From positions 1-44,109 of the forward strand of contig JAFUYB010000046.1 in NCBI GenBank assembly GCA_017470735.1: a stretch of DNA of 44,109 nucleotides. Reading direction: 5' to 3'. The notes beneath the pieces were generated by a model. The model worked only from the letters and a program-made list of their open reading frames with translations, was not told the origin of the DNA and did not search any database. Source of the DNA: Lachnospiraceae bacterium (GTDB lineage Bacteria > Bacillota > Clostridia > Lachnospirales > Lachnospiraceae). The position numbers were made by a program, and so were the translations under genes. Shown piece by piece: positions 31,198 to 40,918 of the stretch (position 1 is the stretch's first letter; each line of letters starts with the position of its first letter).

Positions 31198-31947
31198 TCA
31201 CCCGATCACATCCTGCATATCGTACATGCCGGGGGCTTTTCCGGCGAGGAACTTCGCCGCCTCCAACGCCCCTTTTCCGAATACGGCTTTGGAGGTCGCC
31301 TGATGCTGGAATGAGATCACTTCATCGGTTCCCGCAAAAAGCACCTCGTGCTGTCCGACAATGTTTCCGCCGCGCACGGCGGAGATGCCGATCTCTTTTG
31401 CGTCGCGCTTTTCGCGGCGGGTGCTCCGGTCATAAATGTATTCGTATTCGCCGTTTATATTGACCGCATCGGCAAGCGCGATCGCTGTTCCGCTCGGAGC
31501 GTCGAGCTTTTGGTTGTGATGGCGCTCGACAATCTCCATATCAAACCCCGCGGGAGCAAAGACTTCAGCAGCCTTTTTCACAAGAGACAGAAGTGTATTG
31601 ACGCCGAGTGACATATTGGCGGAACGGAGCACGGCAACCTTTTTGGAAAGCGCGTCAAGTGCCGCAAGCTGTTCATCGGACAGACCTGTCGAACAGAGTA
31701 CTACAGGAAGGCTGCGTTTTTCGCAGAACGCAAACAGCGCATCCATTGCTTTGGCCGTGGAAAAGTCTACGACCACATCCGCGTCCACATCGCACGAATC
31801 TATATCGGTAAAAACCGGAAACGCATGTGAACCGTCATCCACAATATCAATCCCCGCGACAATCTCCACACCATTATCTGCCGCTGCAAGCTCCGCCACA
31901 ACTCTTCCCATATGTCCGCCTGCGCCGTGCAAAATTATTTTTGCCAT
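31198..31947 (-). CDS. dapB: 4-hydroxy-tetrahydrodipicolinate reductase
   Basis: A 249-residue enzyme of the lysine/diaminopimelate pathway that reduces the DapA product with NAD(P)H. The Rossmann motif 'ILHGAGGHMGRVV' is at the N-terminus, 'VLCSTGLSDEQL' follows, and the catalytic block 'IVERHHNQKLDAPSGTAIALADAV' lies near residue 150. 'EISISAVRGGNIVGQHEVLFAG'-type sequence (here EIGISAVRGGNIVGQHEVLF) completes the C-terminal half. I start at Met 31947; the frame extends nine codons further without family similarity. It is downstream of dapA on the same strand, 64 bases away, so they are probably one operon. Confidence 0.96.
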   Translation of the reverse strand: MAKIILHGAGGHMGRVVAELAAADNGVEIVAGIDIVDDGSHAFPVFTDIDSCDVDADVVVDFSTAKAMDALFAFCEKRSLPVVLCSTGLSDEQLAALDALSKKVAVLRSANMSLGVNTLLSLVKKAAEVFAPAGFDMEIVERHHNQKLDAPSGTAIALADAVNINGEYEYIYDRSTRREKRDAKEIGISAVRGGNIVGQHEVLFAGTDEVISFQHQATSKAVFGKGALEAAKFLAGKAPGMYDMQDVIG

Positions 31948-32011
31948 AGTGTAACATTCCTTTCTAAAATGCAAAACCGAAGTATTTAAGACGGCCTAAA
32001 ATCCGCACGCT

Positions 32012-32899
32012 TTACAGCAATCCGAACTTCTTCATTTCCGCTTCCAGTTTCTTTGTGTTTTCTTCGGTCATCTCATACAGCGGCGCACGCAGCGGTCCAA
32101 CCTCCATGCCCATTAAGTTCATCGCTTTCTTTACCGGAATCGGGTTGACCTCGGAGAACAGCGCGTCCACGAGAGGCAGCGATTTCATCTGCATCTGCCT
32201 TGCCTTTTCCAGATCGCCGTTGAGGAATGCCTGGCACATATCGTGTGTCTCTTGCGGCGCGATATTGGAAATGACAGAAATAACGCCGATTGCCCCGATC
32301 GCCATCAGAGGCACGACCAGCCCGTCTTCGCCGGAATACATATCCAGTTTGCCGTCGGTCAGGTACATCGTCTTGGAGGCCTGCGCCATATTGCCGGTGG
32401 CTTCCTTCAGGCCGACGATATTTTCCTTTTCTTTGAACAGAGTCGCCATCGTTTCCGGCAGTACATTGGTTCCGGTACGGCTCGGCACGCTGTAAACGAT
32501 GATCGGCAGCTTGGTTGAATCCGCGATCGTGGAATAATGGCGGATCAGTCCGCCCTGTGTCGCCTTGTTGTAATAGGGGGTCACGATCAGCAGTCCGTCC
32601 GCGCCGTCTGCTTCTGCTTCCTGGGCGTGCTGGATCGCTGTCGCGGTTGCATTGCTGCCCGCTCCGGCGATGACCGGGATCCTGCCTTTTGCGAATTTGA
32701 CGGTCTGCGCGATCACATTGCGGTGTTCCTCCATTGTCAGCGTTGCGCTTTCGCCGGTTGTCCCGCAGACGATGATCGAATCCGTGCCGCCCTTGATGTG
32801 GAATTCGACTAATTCCTCCAGTTTATCGTAGTTGACATCCCCGTTGTCCTTCATCGGCGTGATAATGGCGACACCTGCTCCGCGAAATAATTGTTCCAT
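32012..32899 (-). CDS. dapA: 4-hydroxy-tetrahydrodipicolinate synthase
   Basis: A 295-residue TIM-barrel class I aldolase that condenses pyruvate with aspartate semialdehyde. The Schiff-base Lys165 is in 'IVGLKEATGN', with Tyr136 in 'IIVYSVPSRTG' and Thr47-Thr48 in 'VCGTTGESATL' completing the catalytic triad. Length is standard. GAGGAGGAG precedes the ATG. No lysine riboswitch (LYS element) is apparent in the short leader, so regulation is not visible at this locus. Confidence 0.97.
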   Translation of the reverse strand: MEQLFRGAGVAIITPMKDNGDVNYDKLEELVEFHIKGGTDSIIVCGTTGESATLTMEEHRNVIAQTVKFAKGRIPVIAGAGSNATATAIQHAQEAEADGADGLLIVTPYYNKATQGGLIRHYSTIADSTKLPIIVYSVPSRTGTNVLPETMATLFKEKENIVGLKEATGNMAQASKTMYLTDGKLDMYSGEDGLVVPLMAIGAIGVISVISNIAPQETHDMCQAFLNGDLEKARQMQMKSLPLVDALFSEVNPIPVKKAMNLMGMEVGPLRAPLYEMTEENTKKLEAEMKKFGLL

Positions 32900-32948
32900 A
32901 GCTCTCCTCCTCGTATGCTTTTCACCAACTGTTCATATAAAGTAATGG

Positions 32949-33443
32949 TCATTGTTGTTTCGTTGACTGTACGGCACCGATCGTTGAAATGCAGTCCGCC
33001 ATCCGCGCGATGCGTTCGGGCAGCTTGCGCCCGGTCAGGATCACGGAGGTCTCCGGCGGACGCTGTTCCAATGCGTCGATCACCTCGTCTTCGGTCAAGA
33101 TGCCCTCGTCTACGGCGCCGAGCACTTCATCCAGCACCAGCAGGTCGCATTCGCCTGTGGTCAGAACCTTGCGGGCAAAATTGATGCCGTTTTGGATGTG
33201 TTTTTTTTCTTCGTCCCGTTCTTCGTCGGTCATATCGTCGTAGGACATCGGTGACCGTTCGAACCGGAAAAATTTCAGTTCCGGCTCCAGCCGGGAAAGA
33301 AAATCCGATGTCGGCTGAACCTTTAAAAACTGAATCATATAGACCGTGCCGCCATTGCTCGCGAGGCGGATCCCCTGCCCCAATGCCGCAGAGGATTTGC
33401 CGGAACCATCGCCGCAGTATATCTGAACCGTTCCCTGATCCAT
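32949..33443 (-). CDS. Corrinoid (cob(I)yrinic acid a,c-diamide) adenosyltransferase
   Basis: A 164-residue CobA/CobO/BtuR-type P-loop enzyme that transfers the adenosyl group of ATP to reduced corrinoids. The P-loop reads 'YCGDGSGKSSAALG' where the family usually has GNGKGKTTAALG. 'VYMIQFLKV' and 'CDLLVLDEVLGAVDEGIL' (Walker-B-like) and 'SVILTGRKLPERIARMADCISTIGAV' follow as expected. Start at 33443 has GGAGG upstream; the frame extends 16 codons further without homology. It stands alone here without other cobalamin genes, as a salvage enzyme may. Confidence 0.88.
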   Translation of the reverse strand: MDQGTVQIYCGDGSGKSSAALGQGIRLASNGGTVYMIQFLKVQPTSDFLSRLEPELKFFRFERSPMSYDDMTDEERDEEKKHIQNGINFARKVLTTGECDLLVLDEVLGAVDEGILTEDEVIDALEQRPPETSVILTGRKLPERIARMADCISTIGAVQSTKQQ

Positions 33444-33523
33444 TGTAATTTCCTCCCAAAAGAGATTGGACAAATGGCACTTTGCGGTCAACCGACCTAT
33501 TGCGCCAGAATACCACTTTTCCT

Positions 33524-33552
33524 AGTTTACCACAAATGCATCCGATTGTCGA
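33524..33552 (-). promoter_or_regulatory. Candidate promoter of the adenosyltransferase gene
   Basis: On the minus strand TCGACA and TAAACT are spaced by 17 bases, about 80 bases upstream of the start codon. Moderate match to sigma-A consensus. No cobalamin riboswitch elements were seen in the leader. Confidence 0.4.
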
Positions 33553-33604
33553 ATTTCTCCGATAACCTGACCATTTTCTTCTGTCACTTCGTGGAAATTA
33601 CTTC

Positions 33605-33633
33605 TTGTATGGGGGATTCGGGTTGAATACAAT
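33605..33633 (+). promoter_or_regulatory. Candidate promoter of typA
   Basis: TTGTAT and TACAAT with 17-base spacing, about 70 bases upstream of the typA start. Confidence 0.55.
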
Positions 33634-33704
33634 ATAAGACAATGCGGTTGTTTTAGACAGCCACGGATCAGAAAAAGAATCAGTTTTAGAAGGGATTGCA
33701 GCAA

Positions 33705-35546
33705 ATGCAGCAGAAGAGAGAAGACATTCGGAATATCGCAATCATTGCCCACGTCGACCACGGCAAGACTACGCTGGTGGACGAGCTTTTAAAGCAGAGC
33801 GGTGTTTTCCGCGAAAATCAGGAAGTCGTACACCGCGTGATGGATTCCAACGACCTTGAGCGTGAGCGGGGAATTACGATCCTGTCCAAAAATACGGCGG
33901 TGCAGTACAAGGATATCAAAATTAATATTGTCGACACGCCGGGGCATGCGGATTTTGGCGGTGAAGTGGAGCGCGTCTTAAAAATGGTGGACGGCGTGGT
34001 ATTGGTCGTGGATGCGTTTGAGGGAGCCATGCCACAGACCAAATTTGTGCTGATGAAAGCGTTGGAGCTGGATCTGCCGGTGATCGCCTGTGTCAACAAG
34101 ATCGACCGACCGGAAGCGCGCTGCGAAGAAGTGGTAGATGAAGTGCTGGAGCTTTTGATGGATCTGGACGCTTCGGACGAGCAGCTGGACTGCCCCTTCG
34201 TCTACGCATCGGCGAAGAGAGGCTATGCGGTTTATGAGATCGGCGACGAGCCGAAGGATATGACACCGCTGTTTGAGACGATCATTGAGCATATCCCCGC
34301 GCCGACTGGCGATCCGGATGCCAATACACAGGTGTTGATCTCAACGATTGATTATAATGAATATGTCGGGCGGATCGGTATCGGTAAGGTGGAGAACGGC
34401 TCGTTGTCCTTGAATCAGGATGCAATTGTCGTCAACCATCATGATCCGGACAAGGCGGAAAAGGTACGGATATCCAAGCTGTATGAGTTTGACGGACTGG
34501 AGCGGCACGATGTTGACCGTGCGGATATCGGCTCGATTGTAGCGATTTCGGGCATTGCGGATCTGCATGTCGGGGATACGATCTGTGGGACGGAGGATCC
34601 TGTCGCGTTGCCGTTCCAAAAGATTTCAGAGCCGACTATCGCGATGAATTTTATTGTCAATGACAGCCCGTTTGCCGGACAGGAAGGAAAATATGTGACA
34701 TCCCGCCACATCCGCGACCGCCTGTTCCGTGAGCTGAATACCGATGTGTCATTGCGGGTGGAAGAGACAGACAGTCCGGATGCGTTCAAGGTGTCGGGGC
34801 GCGGAGAGCTGCACTTATCCGTCCTGATCGAAAATATGCGCCGTGAAGGCTATGAATTTGCAGTCAGCAAGGCGGAAGTATTATACCACGAGGATGAGAA
34901 TGGCAAACGGATGGAGCCGATGGAGCGGGCCTATGTCGATGTGCCGGATGATTTTACGGGAACGGTGATTGAAAAGCTGTCCCAGCGTAAAGGCGAGTTG
35001 GCATCCATGAATCCGATCACCGGTGGCTTTACGAGGATGGAATTTGTGATTCCGTCGCGTGGGCTGATCGGCTACCGTGGGGACTTTTTGACGGATACCA
35101 AGGGCAACGGCATCATCAATACGATTTTTGAAGGTTACGCGCCGTACAAAGGAGATATTTCCTATCGGAAGCAGGGATCCCTGATCGCATTTGAAACAGG
35201 AGAATCGGTGACATATGGTCTCTTTTCGGCGCAGGATCGGGGAACCCTGTTTATTGGGCCGGGCGAGCGCGTTTACGGAGGAATGGTGATCGGTTCGTCG
35301 TCCCGGACGGAAGATATAGAGATCAATGTCTGCAAGAAAAAACATCTGACGAATACCCGTTCATCTTCCGCAGATGAGGCATTGACGCTGACGCCTCCGA
35401 AAATTTTGTCGCTGGAGCAGGCACTGGATTTCATTGAGACGGATGAGCTTTTGGAAGTGACGCCGGAGCATCTGCGGATCCGAAAGCGCATACTGGATCC
35501 GACTTTGCGCAAGCGTGATGCGATCCGCCGTCAGCAGCAAGGGTGA
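33705..35546 (+). CDS. typA: Ribosome-associated GTPase TypA/BipA
   Basis: A 613-residue translational GTPase. G1 is '[17 protein letters not shown]', followed by '[15 protein letters not shown]' (switch I), '[17 protein letters not shown]' (G3) and '[11 protein letters not shown]' (G4). The domain III-V part includes '[21 protein letters not shown]' and the TypA-specific end '[19 protein letters not shown]'. It binds 70S ribosomes and helps late 50S assembly and stress growth. AAGGG lies ten bases before the ATG at 33705; a TTG at 33696 in the same frame is too close to that site. Confidence 0.97.
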   Translation: MQQKREDIRNIAIIAHVDHGKTTLVDELLKQSGVFRENQEVVHRVMDSNDLERERGITILSKNTAVQYKDIKINIVDTPGHADFGGEVERVLKMVDGVVLVVDAFEGAMPQTKFVLMKALELDLPVIACVNKIDRPEARCEEVVDEVLELLMDLDASDEQLDCPFVYASAKRGYAVYEIGDEPKDMTPLFETIIEHIPAPTGDPDANTQVLISTIDYNEYVGRIGIGKVENGSLSLNQDAIVVNHHDPDKAEKVRISKLYEFDGLERHDVDRADIGSIVAISGIADLHVGDTICGTEDPVALPFQKISEPTIAMNFIVNDSPFAGQEGKYVTSRHIRDRLFRELNTDVSLRVEETDSPDAFKVSGRGELHLSVLIENMRREGYEFAVSKAEVLYHEDENGKRMEPMERAYVDVPDDFTGTVIEKLSQRKGELASMNPITGGFTRMEFVIPSRGLIGYRGDFLTDTKGNGIINTIFEGYAPYKGDISYRKQGSLIAFETGESVTYGLFSAQDRGTLFIGPGERVYGGMVIGSSSRTEDIEINVCKKKHLTNTRSSSADEALTLTPPKILSLEQALDFIETDELLEVTPEHLRIRKRILDPTLRKRDAIRRQQQG

Positions 35547-35557
35547 AAGGAGCGGCG

Positions 35558-36424
35558 ATGGTACCGGAAAAGTACAAAGGGATTCTGTTTGTGCTTCTGG
35601 CGGCATTTTTCTTTTCCTGTATGACGCTGTTTCTGAAGCTGGCAGGAGATCTGCCGTCATTTGAAAAGAGCTTTTTCCGCAATTTTGTCGCGATCTTTTT
35701 TGCGGCAGGGGTTCTGGTCAGAAATCGGATACCGCTGTCATTCGGCGGACGGGGCAATGTCAAATACCTGATCGCCCGGTCGGTCGGCGGTACGATCGGC
35801 ATCTTTTGTAATTTTTACGCCGTTGACCATCTGGTTTTGCCGGATGCCAATATGCTCAACAAATTGTCGCCGTTTTTCGCCGTTATCTTTTCCTATTTCT
35901 TTCTGAAAGAGAAAATATCGGCGCAGCAGTTTTTCTGTCTGACACTGGCATTTATCGGCGCACTTTTGATCATCAAACCCGGGATGTCGTCATTGACTTC
36001 GTTTCCGGCGCTGATCGGCGCGATTGGCGGAATGGGTGCCGGTTTTGCGTACACATTTGTCCGGATAGCCAACCAGCACGGAGTCAAGGGACCGGTCATT
36101 GTACTGTTTTTCTCGGTATTTTCCTGTCTGGCGTCCATACCGCTGATGAACCCGGTGTTTGTCGTGCCGACAGTAAAACAGCTGGTATTTTTATTTATGA
36201 CCGGATTTGCGGCAGCAGGGGGACAGTTCTCGATCACTGCAGCATACAGCCACGCACCGGCGCGGGAGATTTCGGTTTACGATTATTCTCAGATTATTTT
36301 TGCTGCGCTGCTGGGCTTTTTCTTCTTGGGAGAGATACCGGATGTATTGTCAGTGGTGGGATATGTGGTGATCGGAGCCGCATCGCTGATCATGTTTGAA
36401 ATGAAACGGAGAGCGGCGGATTGA
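35558..36424 (+). CDS. EamA/DMT-superfamily transporter
   Basis: A 288-residue integral membrane protein with ten predicted spans in two EamA repeats. The first begins 'GILFVLLAAFFFSCMTLFLKLAG', the second 'LIGAIGGMGAGFAYTFVRIANQHG', each followed by the Pro/Gly-rich motif typical of drug/metabolite transporters. 'LPDANMLNKLSPFFAVIFSYFFLKEKISAQQ' is the end of the first repeat. Substrate unknown. It starts 11 bases after typA with AAAGGAG, so it is probably co-transcribed, and converges with trkH 15 bases past its stop. Confidence 0.88.
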   Translation: MVPEKYKGILFVLLAAFFFSCMTLFLKLAGDLPSFEKSFFRNFVAIFFAAGVLVRNRIPLSFGGRGNVKYLIARSVGGTIGIFCNFYAVDHLVLPDANMLNKLSPFFAVIFSYFFLKEKISAQQFFCLTLAFIGALLIIKPGMSSLTSFPALIGAIGGMGAGFAYTFVRIANQHGVKGPVIVLFFSVFSCLASIPLMNPVFVVPTVKQLVFLFMTGFAAAGGQFSITAAYSHAPAREISVYDYSQIIFAALLGFFFLGEIPDVLSVVGYVVIGAASLIMFEMKRRAAD

Positions 36425-36439
36425 ACGATCCCGCCCGCA

Positions 36440-37882
36440 TCAGATCAATTCTTTCCATAGGCTCGGTGAGAACAGGACGAGCAGCGGGTACAGTTCCAGC
36501 CTGCCTGCAAGCATATCAAAGATCAACACCCATTTGGACAGAATGCCGAGTGAGGCAAAATTTTGTGTCGGACCGACTGCAGCCAGGCCCGGGCCAATAT
36601 TGTTGAATGTGGCGGCAACGGCAGTAAAGCCGGTCACCAGATCACAGCCCTCTGCGAGCAGCGGAAGGACAGAAATGATAAAGATCAAAAGATATGCCGC
36701 AAAATAGGACTGAATGCCGCGGTGTGTTTCTTCGTCTATGGAATGACCGTCCATTTTAAACGAGCGGACGCTTTTTGGGTGAATATAGGAAAAAACCTGA
36801 TGATGCATGCTTTTTCCAAGGAACAGGATCCGCGAAACCTTGATGCCGCCGCCGGTACTTCCGGCACAGGCACCGATCAGCATCAGCAGAACCAGAATCC
36901 CTTTAGAGAGAGACGGCCATTGGTCGAAATCCACCGTTGAGAAACCGGTCGTCGTAATGATCGATCCGACCTGAAAGGCTGCAGCCGTAATGGCGGCAAA
37001 GATGCTGCGGAAGGATCCCGCGATATTGAGCGTGATAACGATGACAGCACAGAGAATAATGGCAAAGTAAGCCCGCACTTCTTCAAGAGAGAGGGCTTTT
37101 TTGAATTCACGCAGGGTCAGAAAATAAAAAGCGTTGAAATTGACGCCGAATAAGATCATAAAGACCGTGACAAGCCATTGGATTGCGGACGAATAACCGG
37201 CGATGCTGTCGTTTTTGATGCCGAATCCGCCGGTACCCGCCGTGCCGAGCGCCGTGCAGATCGCGTCAAACAGCGGCATGCCGAACAGCAAAAGCAGAAC
37301 CAGCATGATTACGGTCAAAAAAAGATAAATGCTGTAGAGGATCCGCGCCGTGTAACGGATTTTCGGAACCAGTTTGCCGACGGACGGCCCGGGGCTTTCC
37401 GCGCGCATCAGATTGATCGTGCCGCCACCTGTCAGCGGAATGACGGCCAGCAGAAAGACCAATACGCCCATGCCGCCGATCCAATGCGTAAAGCTGCGCC
37501 ACAAAAGAGCTGTGTGGCTCATGGATTCAACATCCGTCAAAATCGAAGCGCCGGTTGTCGTAAAACCGGAAACGGTCTCAAACAGCGCATTTAAAAACGA
37601 AGGAATCTCACCCGTTAAAACAAAAGGAACCGACCCGACCACAGAAAGCAGGATCCATGAGAGCGCAGTGGTCACACAGCCTTCCCGAAGAAAGAAGGCG
37701 TGATTGTCGGGCTTGCGGAATGAAGCGAGAAAACCGATCCCCAGGGAAATTACCCCTGTTATCAAAAAAGGAAGCCCTTCCTGCTCACGGTAGAGCAGAG
37801 AGCACAGTACCGGAATCAACAGGAAGAAACCTTCCAGTTTAAATACGGTTCCCAAAACATAAATAATCATGGATCGATTCAT
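36440..37882 (-). CDS. trkH: Trk-type potassium uptake channel subunit TrkH
   Basis: A 480-residue K+ channel-like transporter with four pore-loop repeats. Selectivity-filter segments are seen as 'TVSGFTTTGASIL', 'GTAGTGGFGIKNDSI', 'SIITTTGFSTVDF' and 'VAATFNNIGPGL'. 'WRSFTHWIGGMGVLVFLLAVIP' and 'GACAGSTGGGIKVSRIL' are further TrkH marks. It needs the cytosolic nucleotide-binding subunit TrkA, encoded 33 bases upstream. AAGGGG precedes the start. Last gene of an upp-trkA-trkH unit. Confidence 0.96.
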   Translation of the reverse strand: MNRSMIIYVLGTVFKLEGFFLLIPVLCSLLYREQEGLPFLITGVISLGIGFLASFRKPDNHAFFLREGCVTTALSWILLSVVGSVPFVLTGEIPSFLNALFETVSGFTTTGASILTDVESMSHTALLWRSFTHWIGGMGVLVFLLAVIPLTGGGTINLMRAESPGPSVGKLVPKIRYTARILYSIYLFLTVIMLVLLLLFGMPLFDAICTALGTAGTGGFGIKNDSIAGYSSAIQWLVTVFMILFGVNFNAFYFLTLREFKKALSLEEVRAYFAIILCAVIVITLNIAGSFRSIFAAITAAAFQVGSIITTTGFSTVDFDQWPSLSKGILVLLMLIGACAGSTGGGIKVSRILFLGKSMHHQVFSYIHPKSVRSFKMDGHSIDEETHRGIQSYFAAYLLIFIISVLPLLAEGCDLVTGFTAVAATFNNIGPGLAAVGPTQNFASLGILSKWVLIFDMLAGRLELYPLLVLFSPSLWKELI

Positions 37883-37915
37883 GATACAGACCCCTTATAC
37901 AAATGGCGCAAGCCG

Positions 37916-39316
37916 TCACGCCAGAATATCCAAAATATCCGAAAAGCCTTTGTGTGTCGTCACAACCATCACGGAATCCCCGACCTCGATCGTGTCATTG
38001 CCGAGCGGGAATAAAACCTTACCGTGCCGGTTGATGAATGTGATGATCAAATCGGGCTTCAGACGCAGCTCGCGGATTGGCGTGCCGGTCACGCGGGATT
38101 GCTCATCGACGGAGAATTCGATGCATTCCACCTGCTGGTCGTAAAGCTGGGAAAGCGTCACGATCTTGTTGCTCGCAAGGGATTCCCGTCGTGCGCGCGC
38201 ATAAGCGATGATCGCCTCTGCTGTCAGATAACGGGGATAGATCACCGAGCCCAGATCAAGGGAGCGGATCACATCCTTGAACGAAAAACGGTTGACCTTG
38301 GTCACGACTTTGGCGGAGGACACCTGCTTGGCGTGCAGCGTGAGGATAATATTTTCCTCGTCCATGCCAGTCAGCGGTACGAATGCCTCTGTCGTTTCCA
38401 GCTCCTCTTCGTAGAGGAGGGATTCGTCCGTGCCGTCGCCGTGGATGATCAAAGCTTCCGGCAGAGCCTCGCTTAAAAATTCACAGCGTTTCATATCCCG
38501 TTCGATGATCTTCACCGAAATATGGTTTGCCAGTAAATTTTTCGCAAGATAATAAGCGGACCGTCCGCCGCCGACGATCAGGCAGTTTTTCACCGCGCCG
38601 GAGGCAATGCCTAAGTGTGACAGGCAGAGCCCGCTGGATTTGTACTCGCAGACAAACGCCACGATATCGCCTTCGCGGAACAGAAAATTACCGCTGGCAA
38701 TGGCGACTTTATCATTTCGTTCAATGGCACAGAACAGCATCGGATCGGTGTGGGTCTGCGCATATTCCGCGACAGTCATGCCGATGAGCGGGCTGCCGTG
38801 CATCAGCTTGATCCGGACCAGTTGCGCCTGCCCGTGGGCAAACCGCGTCACCTCAAGCGCGCCCGGAAGCGTCAACAGACGGGAAATCTCCCGCGCCGCG
38901 GAAAGCTCCGGGTTGATGATCATTGCCAGCCCCAGCCGTTCACGCAGAAAGTTTGCTTCCACGCTGTAATCGGGTGTGCGGACCCGCGCGATCGTGGAGC
39001 AGTTACGCACCTGATTGGCAACCGTACAGCAGAGCAGGTTCAGCTCGTCCGACTCGGTCACGGCGATCAATAGATCGGCATCGTCAATCCCGGCATCCTG
39101 CTGGACATGGAACGAAGCGCCGTTGCCGACAATGCCCATGATGTCGTAGTAATCGGTCATCTCCTCGACACGGGAGGGATCCTGATCGATCAGCGTGATA
39201 TCGTTGCCCTCTTTGGTGAGAACATCGACCAATGCGCTCCCCACCTTGCCGCTGCCGACGATAATACATTTCAGCGGCGGCTTGGAGCGGATATTGTGGT
39301 GGTTGAATCCAAACAT
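37916..39316 (-). CDS. trkA: Trk system potassium regulator TrkA
   Basis: A 466-residue cytosolic gating subunit with two tandem RCK modules. The first NAD-binding motif is 'CIIVGSGKVGSALVDVL' near residue 18, the second 'CLIVGGGRSAYYLAKNLL' near residue 243; TrkA-C domains follow each ('ALEVTRFAHGQAQLVRIKL' and 'VECIEFSVDEQSRVTGTPI'). It senses NAD(H)/nucleotides and opens TrkH. Its ATG overlaps the TAA of upp (TAATG), so translation is coupled to the uracil salvage gene, an unusual pairing. Confidence 0.96.
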   Translation of the reverse strand: MFGFNHHNIRSKPPLKCIIVGSGKVGSALVDVLTKEGNDITLIDQDPSRVEEMTDYYDIMGIVGNGASFHVQQDAGIDDADLLIAVTESDELNLLCCTVANQVRNCSTIARVRTPDYSVEANFLRERLGLAMIINPELSAAREISRLLTLPGALEVTRFAHGQAQLVRIKLMHGSPLIGMTVAEYAQTHTDPMLFCAIERNDKVAIASGNFLFREGDIVAFVCEYKSSGLCLSHLGIASGAVKNCLIVGGGRSAYYLAKNLLANHISVKIIERDMKRCEFLSEALPEALIIHGDGTDESLLYEEELETTEAFVPLTGMDEENIILTLHAKQVSSAKVVTKVNRFSFKDVIRSLDLGSVIYPRYLTAEAIIAYARARRESLASNKIVTLSQLYDQQVECIEFSVDEQSRVTGTPIRELRLKPDLIITFINRHGKVLFPLGNDTIEVGDSVMVVTTHKGFSDILDILA

Positions 39317-39945
39317 TATATTGTACCGAAAATCCTGTCGCCGGCATCGCCTAAGCCCGGCAGAATGTATGCGTGGTCGTTGAGCTTTTCATCCAAATGT
39401 CCGATGTAGATCTGGATATCCGGATGGTCTGATTTTAATTTTTCCAATCCCTCCGGCGCGGCAATGATGCACATGAATTTGATCTTCTTTCCGCCGTGTT
39501 CCTTGATGAAAGTGATCGCTTCGGAAGCGGATCCGCCGGTTGCGAGCATCGGATCGAGAACCAGTATTGTCCGCTCATCGATCGGTGACGGAAGCTTGCA
39601 GTAATAATCGTGCGGCAGATGGGTCACCGGATCCCGGTAAAGACCGATATGTCCGACCTTGGCCGCGGGAACGAGATTCAAAATGCCCTCTGTCATCCCA
39701 AGCCCCGCGCGCAGAATCGGCACGATGGCGATCTTCCGGCCCGAAAGCATCGGCGTCATGCATTTCATCAACGGCGTCTCGACCTCGACATCTTCCGTCG
39801 GCAGGTCGCGCAGCGCTTCATATGCCTCAAGCATGGAAATCTCTTGTACAAGCGCGCGGAATTCGTTGGTGCCGGTATTTTTGTCGCGCAGCATAGAGAT
39901 TTTGTGCTGGATCAGTGGATGGTTTACGAAAATTACATCGCCCAT
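39316..39945 (-). CDS. upp: Uracil phosphoribosyltransferase
   Basis: A 209-residue pyrimidine salvage enzyme making UMP from uracil and PRPP. The PRPP loop '[18 protein letters not shown]' is near residues 124-141, '[15 protein letters not shown]' near 70, and the uracil-binding end '[16 protein letters not shown]' is at the C-terminus. The start at 39945 has AAGGGGTGAT upstream; the frame's 14 further codons have no homology. First gene of the minus-strand unit with trkA and trkH, read from a promoter at 39986-40013. Confidence 0.97.
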   Translation of the reverse strand: MGDVIFVNHPLIQHKISMLRDKNTGTNEFRALVQEISMLEAYEALRDLPTEDVEVETPLMKCMTPMLSGRKIAIVPILRAGLGMTEGILNLVPAAKVGHIGLYRDPVTHLPHDYYCKLPSPIDERTILVLDPMLATGGSASEAITFIKEHGGKKIKFMCIIAAPEGLEKLKSDHPDIQIYIGHLDEKLNDHAYILPGLGDAGDRIFGTI

Positions 39946-39985
39946 ATTATCACCCCTTCGTATGAGAAAATTTTGTTTTTCTTCC

Positions 39986-40013
39986 ATTATAGTGAACCAA
40001 ATTTAGAAGTCAA
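39986..40013 (-). promoter_or_regulatory. Promoter of upp-trkA-trkH
   Basis: On the minus strand TTGACT (40008-40013) and TATAAT (39986-39991) are separated by 16 bases, 40 bases ahead of the upp start. Confidence 0.75.
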
Positions 40014-40150
40014 CAGCAGAAATGGATACGGATTATTCCCGCAAATGGAAGAAAAGTTGATTAAAAATCCATCAATAGGGTAGTTTTACGGGGAGGAAAT
40101 GTGTATAATTTCGGGTGATGAACGATGATGCGCATGTTTTTGATCCATGC

Positions 40151-40190
40151 AAAAAAACGGGACTCCGTACTTTGCCGAAGTCCCGTGGGA
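40151..40190 (-). terminator. Rho-independent terminator of the gene at 40212
   Basis: Minus strand: ACGGGACT and AGTCCCGT form an 8-bp stem, extended by partial pairs towards the loop and followed by a run of seven T. It lies 22 bases past the stop of the gene at 40212-40727. Confidence 0.85.
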
Positions 40191-40211
40191 GGAGAAAACG
40201 AAATAGCTGCA

Positions 40212-40727
40212 TTACACAGCAATGTCGATATGTCTGGATATTTTTTTGGCAAGAGATGACAGCTCTTTGGCATAGTCAGAATCCTTGCCGATCAACTCCT
40301 TGTATTTGGAGGTCGAAATATTGTTGATGGCGGAGTTTTTCACACTCATATAGCCCTTGTCGTCAAAGGTGATGCCATAGTCCGACATCTTGTCCGCGTA
40401 CTTTTCGGAGAGCTGCTTCATCTGCTTGGTCAGCTTGGAGATAGAAGCGTTTTGGCTGTCTGAGCCAGACTCTAATGTGTAATTGTAGGCGTCCGAAAAG
40501 GCTTTGACATTGTTGTAAAAGGTCGTCTTTTTGGTATCGTCATCGTCGGCGACATCGTCCATATCAAAATCCGCCAGCCGTGCGATCGCTTTGCGCAGAG
40601 CGGTGGAATCCGCCTGTGAAAGCTTGCTCGAAGACGCATTTTCCCGGTCGGCTTTTTTGATCACATCGGTGTTGCCCGTGTAGATCACTCGCAGGTAATG
40701 GTTGTTGGTCACCGAAAATGAGGACAT
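40212..40727 (-). CDS. Unknown protein, reminiscent of the FliD C-terminal region
   Basis: A 171-residue soluble protein without membrane spans, Ser-, Asp- and Lys-rich, predicted mostly helical. 'NNVKAFSDAYNYTLESG' followed by 'LTKQMKQLSEKYADKMSDYGITFDDKGYMSVKNSAI' is reminiscent of the C-terminal region of flagellar cap protein FliD ('lv.aYN...L...GIt.d.dG.LslD...l'). No flagellar genes are nearby and the N-terminal FliD domain is missing, so the resemblance may reflect only a shared helical-bundle fold. GGAGCGG precedes the ATG. Single-gene unit with its own terminator. Confidence 0.6.
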   Translation of the reverse strand: MSSFSVTNNHYLRVIYTGNTDVIKKADRENASSSKLSQADSTALRKAIARLADFDMDDVADDDDTKKTTFYNNVKAFSDAYNYTLESGSDSQNASISKLTKQMKQLSEKYADKMSDYGITFDDKGYMSVKNSAINNISTSKYKELIGKDSDYAKELSSLAKKISRHIDIAV

Positions 40728-40918
40728 CGTTCCGCTCCGTCGTCTGTGTGTTGGATACTGTCCGGCCGCTTCTTGGCAGATACCCGCAGGGCAAGCTTGT
40801 GACGCGCCGGCTGATATAGTTACATTTATTTCATTATAGTTATCGGCAGAAGGCGGGAGTTGCTTTAGGGGTTTTGGGGATTTTTGCGAAAAAACGATTA
40901 TTTGTTGGGAGGAATGAA

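Noticed and set aside
32900-32948. Lysine riboswitch before dapA
   Set aside because: The space between the adenosyltransferase and dapA genes is only about 50 bases, too short for the LYS element.
40728-40918. Purine riboswitch upstream of guaA
   Set aside because: The conserved purine aptamer elements (TATA...loop-loop core) are not present in this leader.
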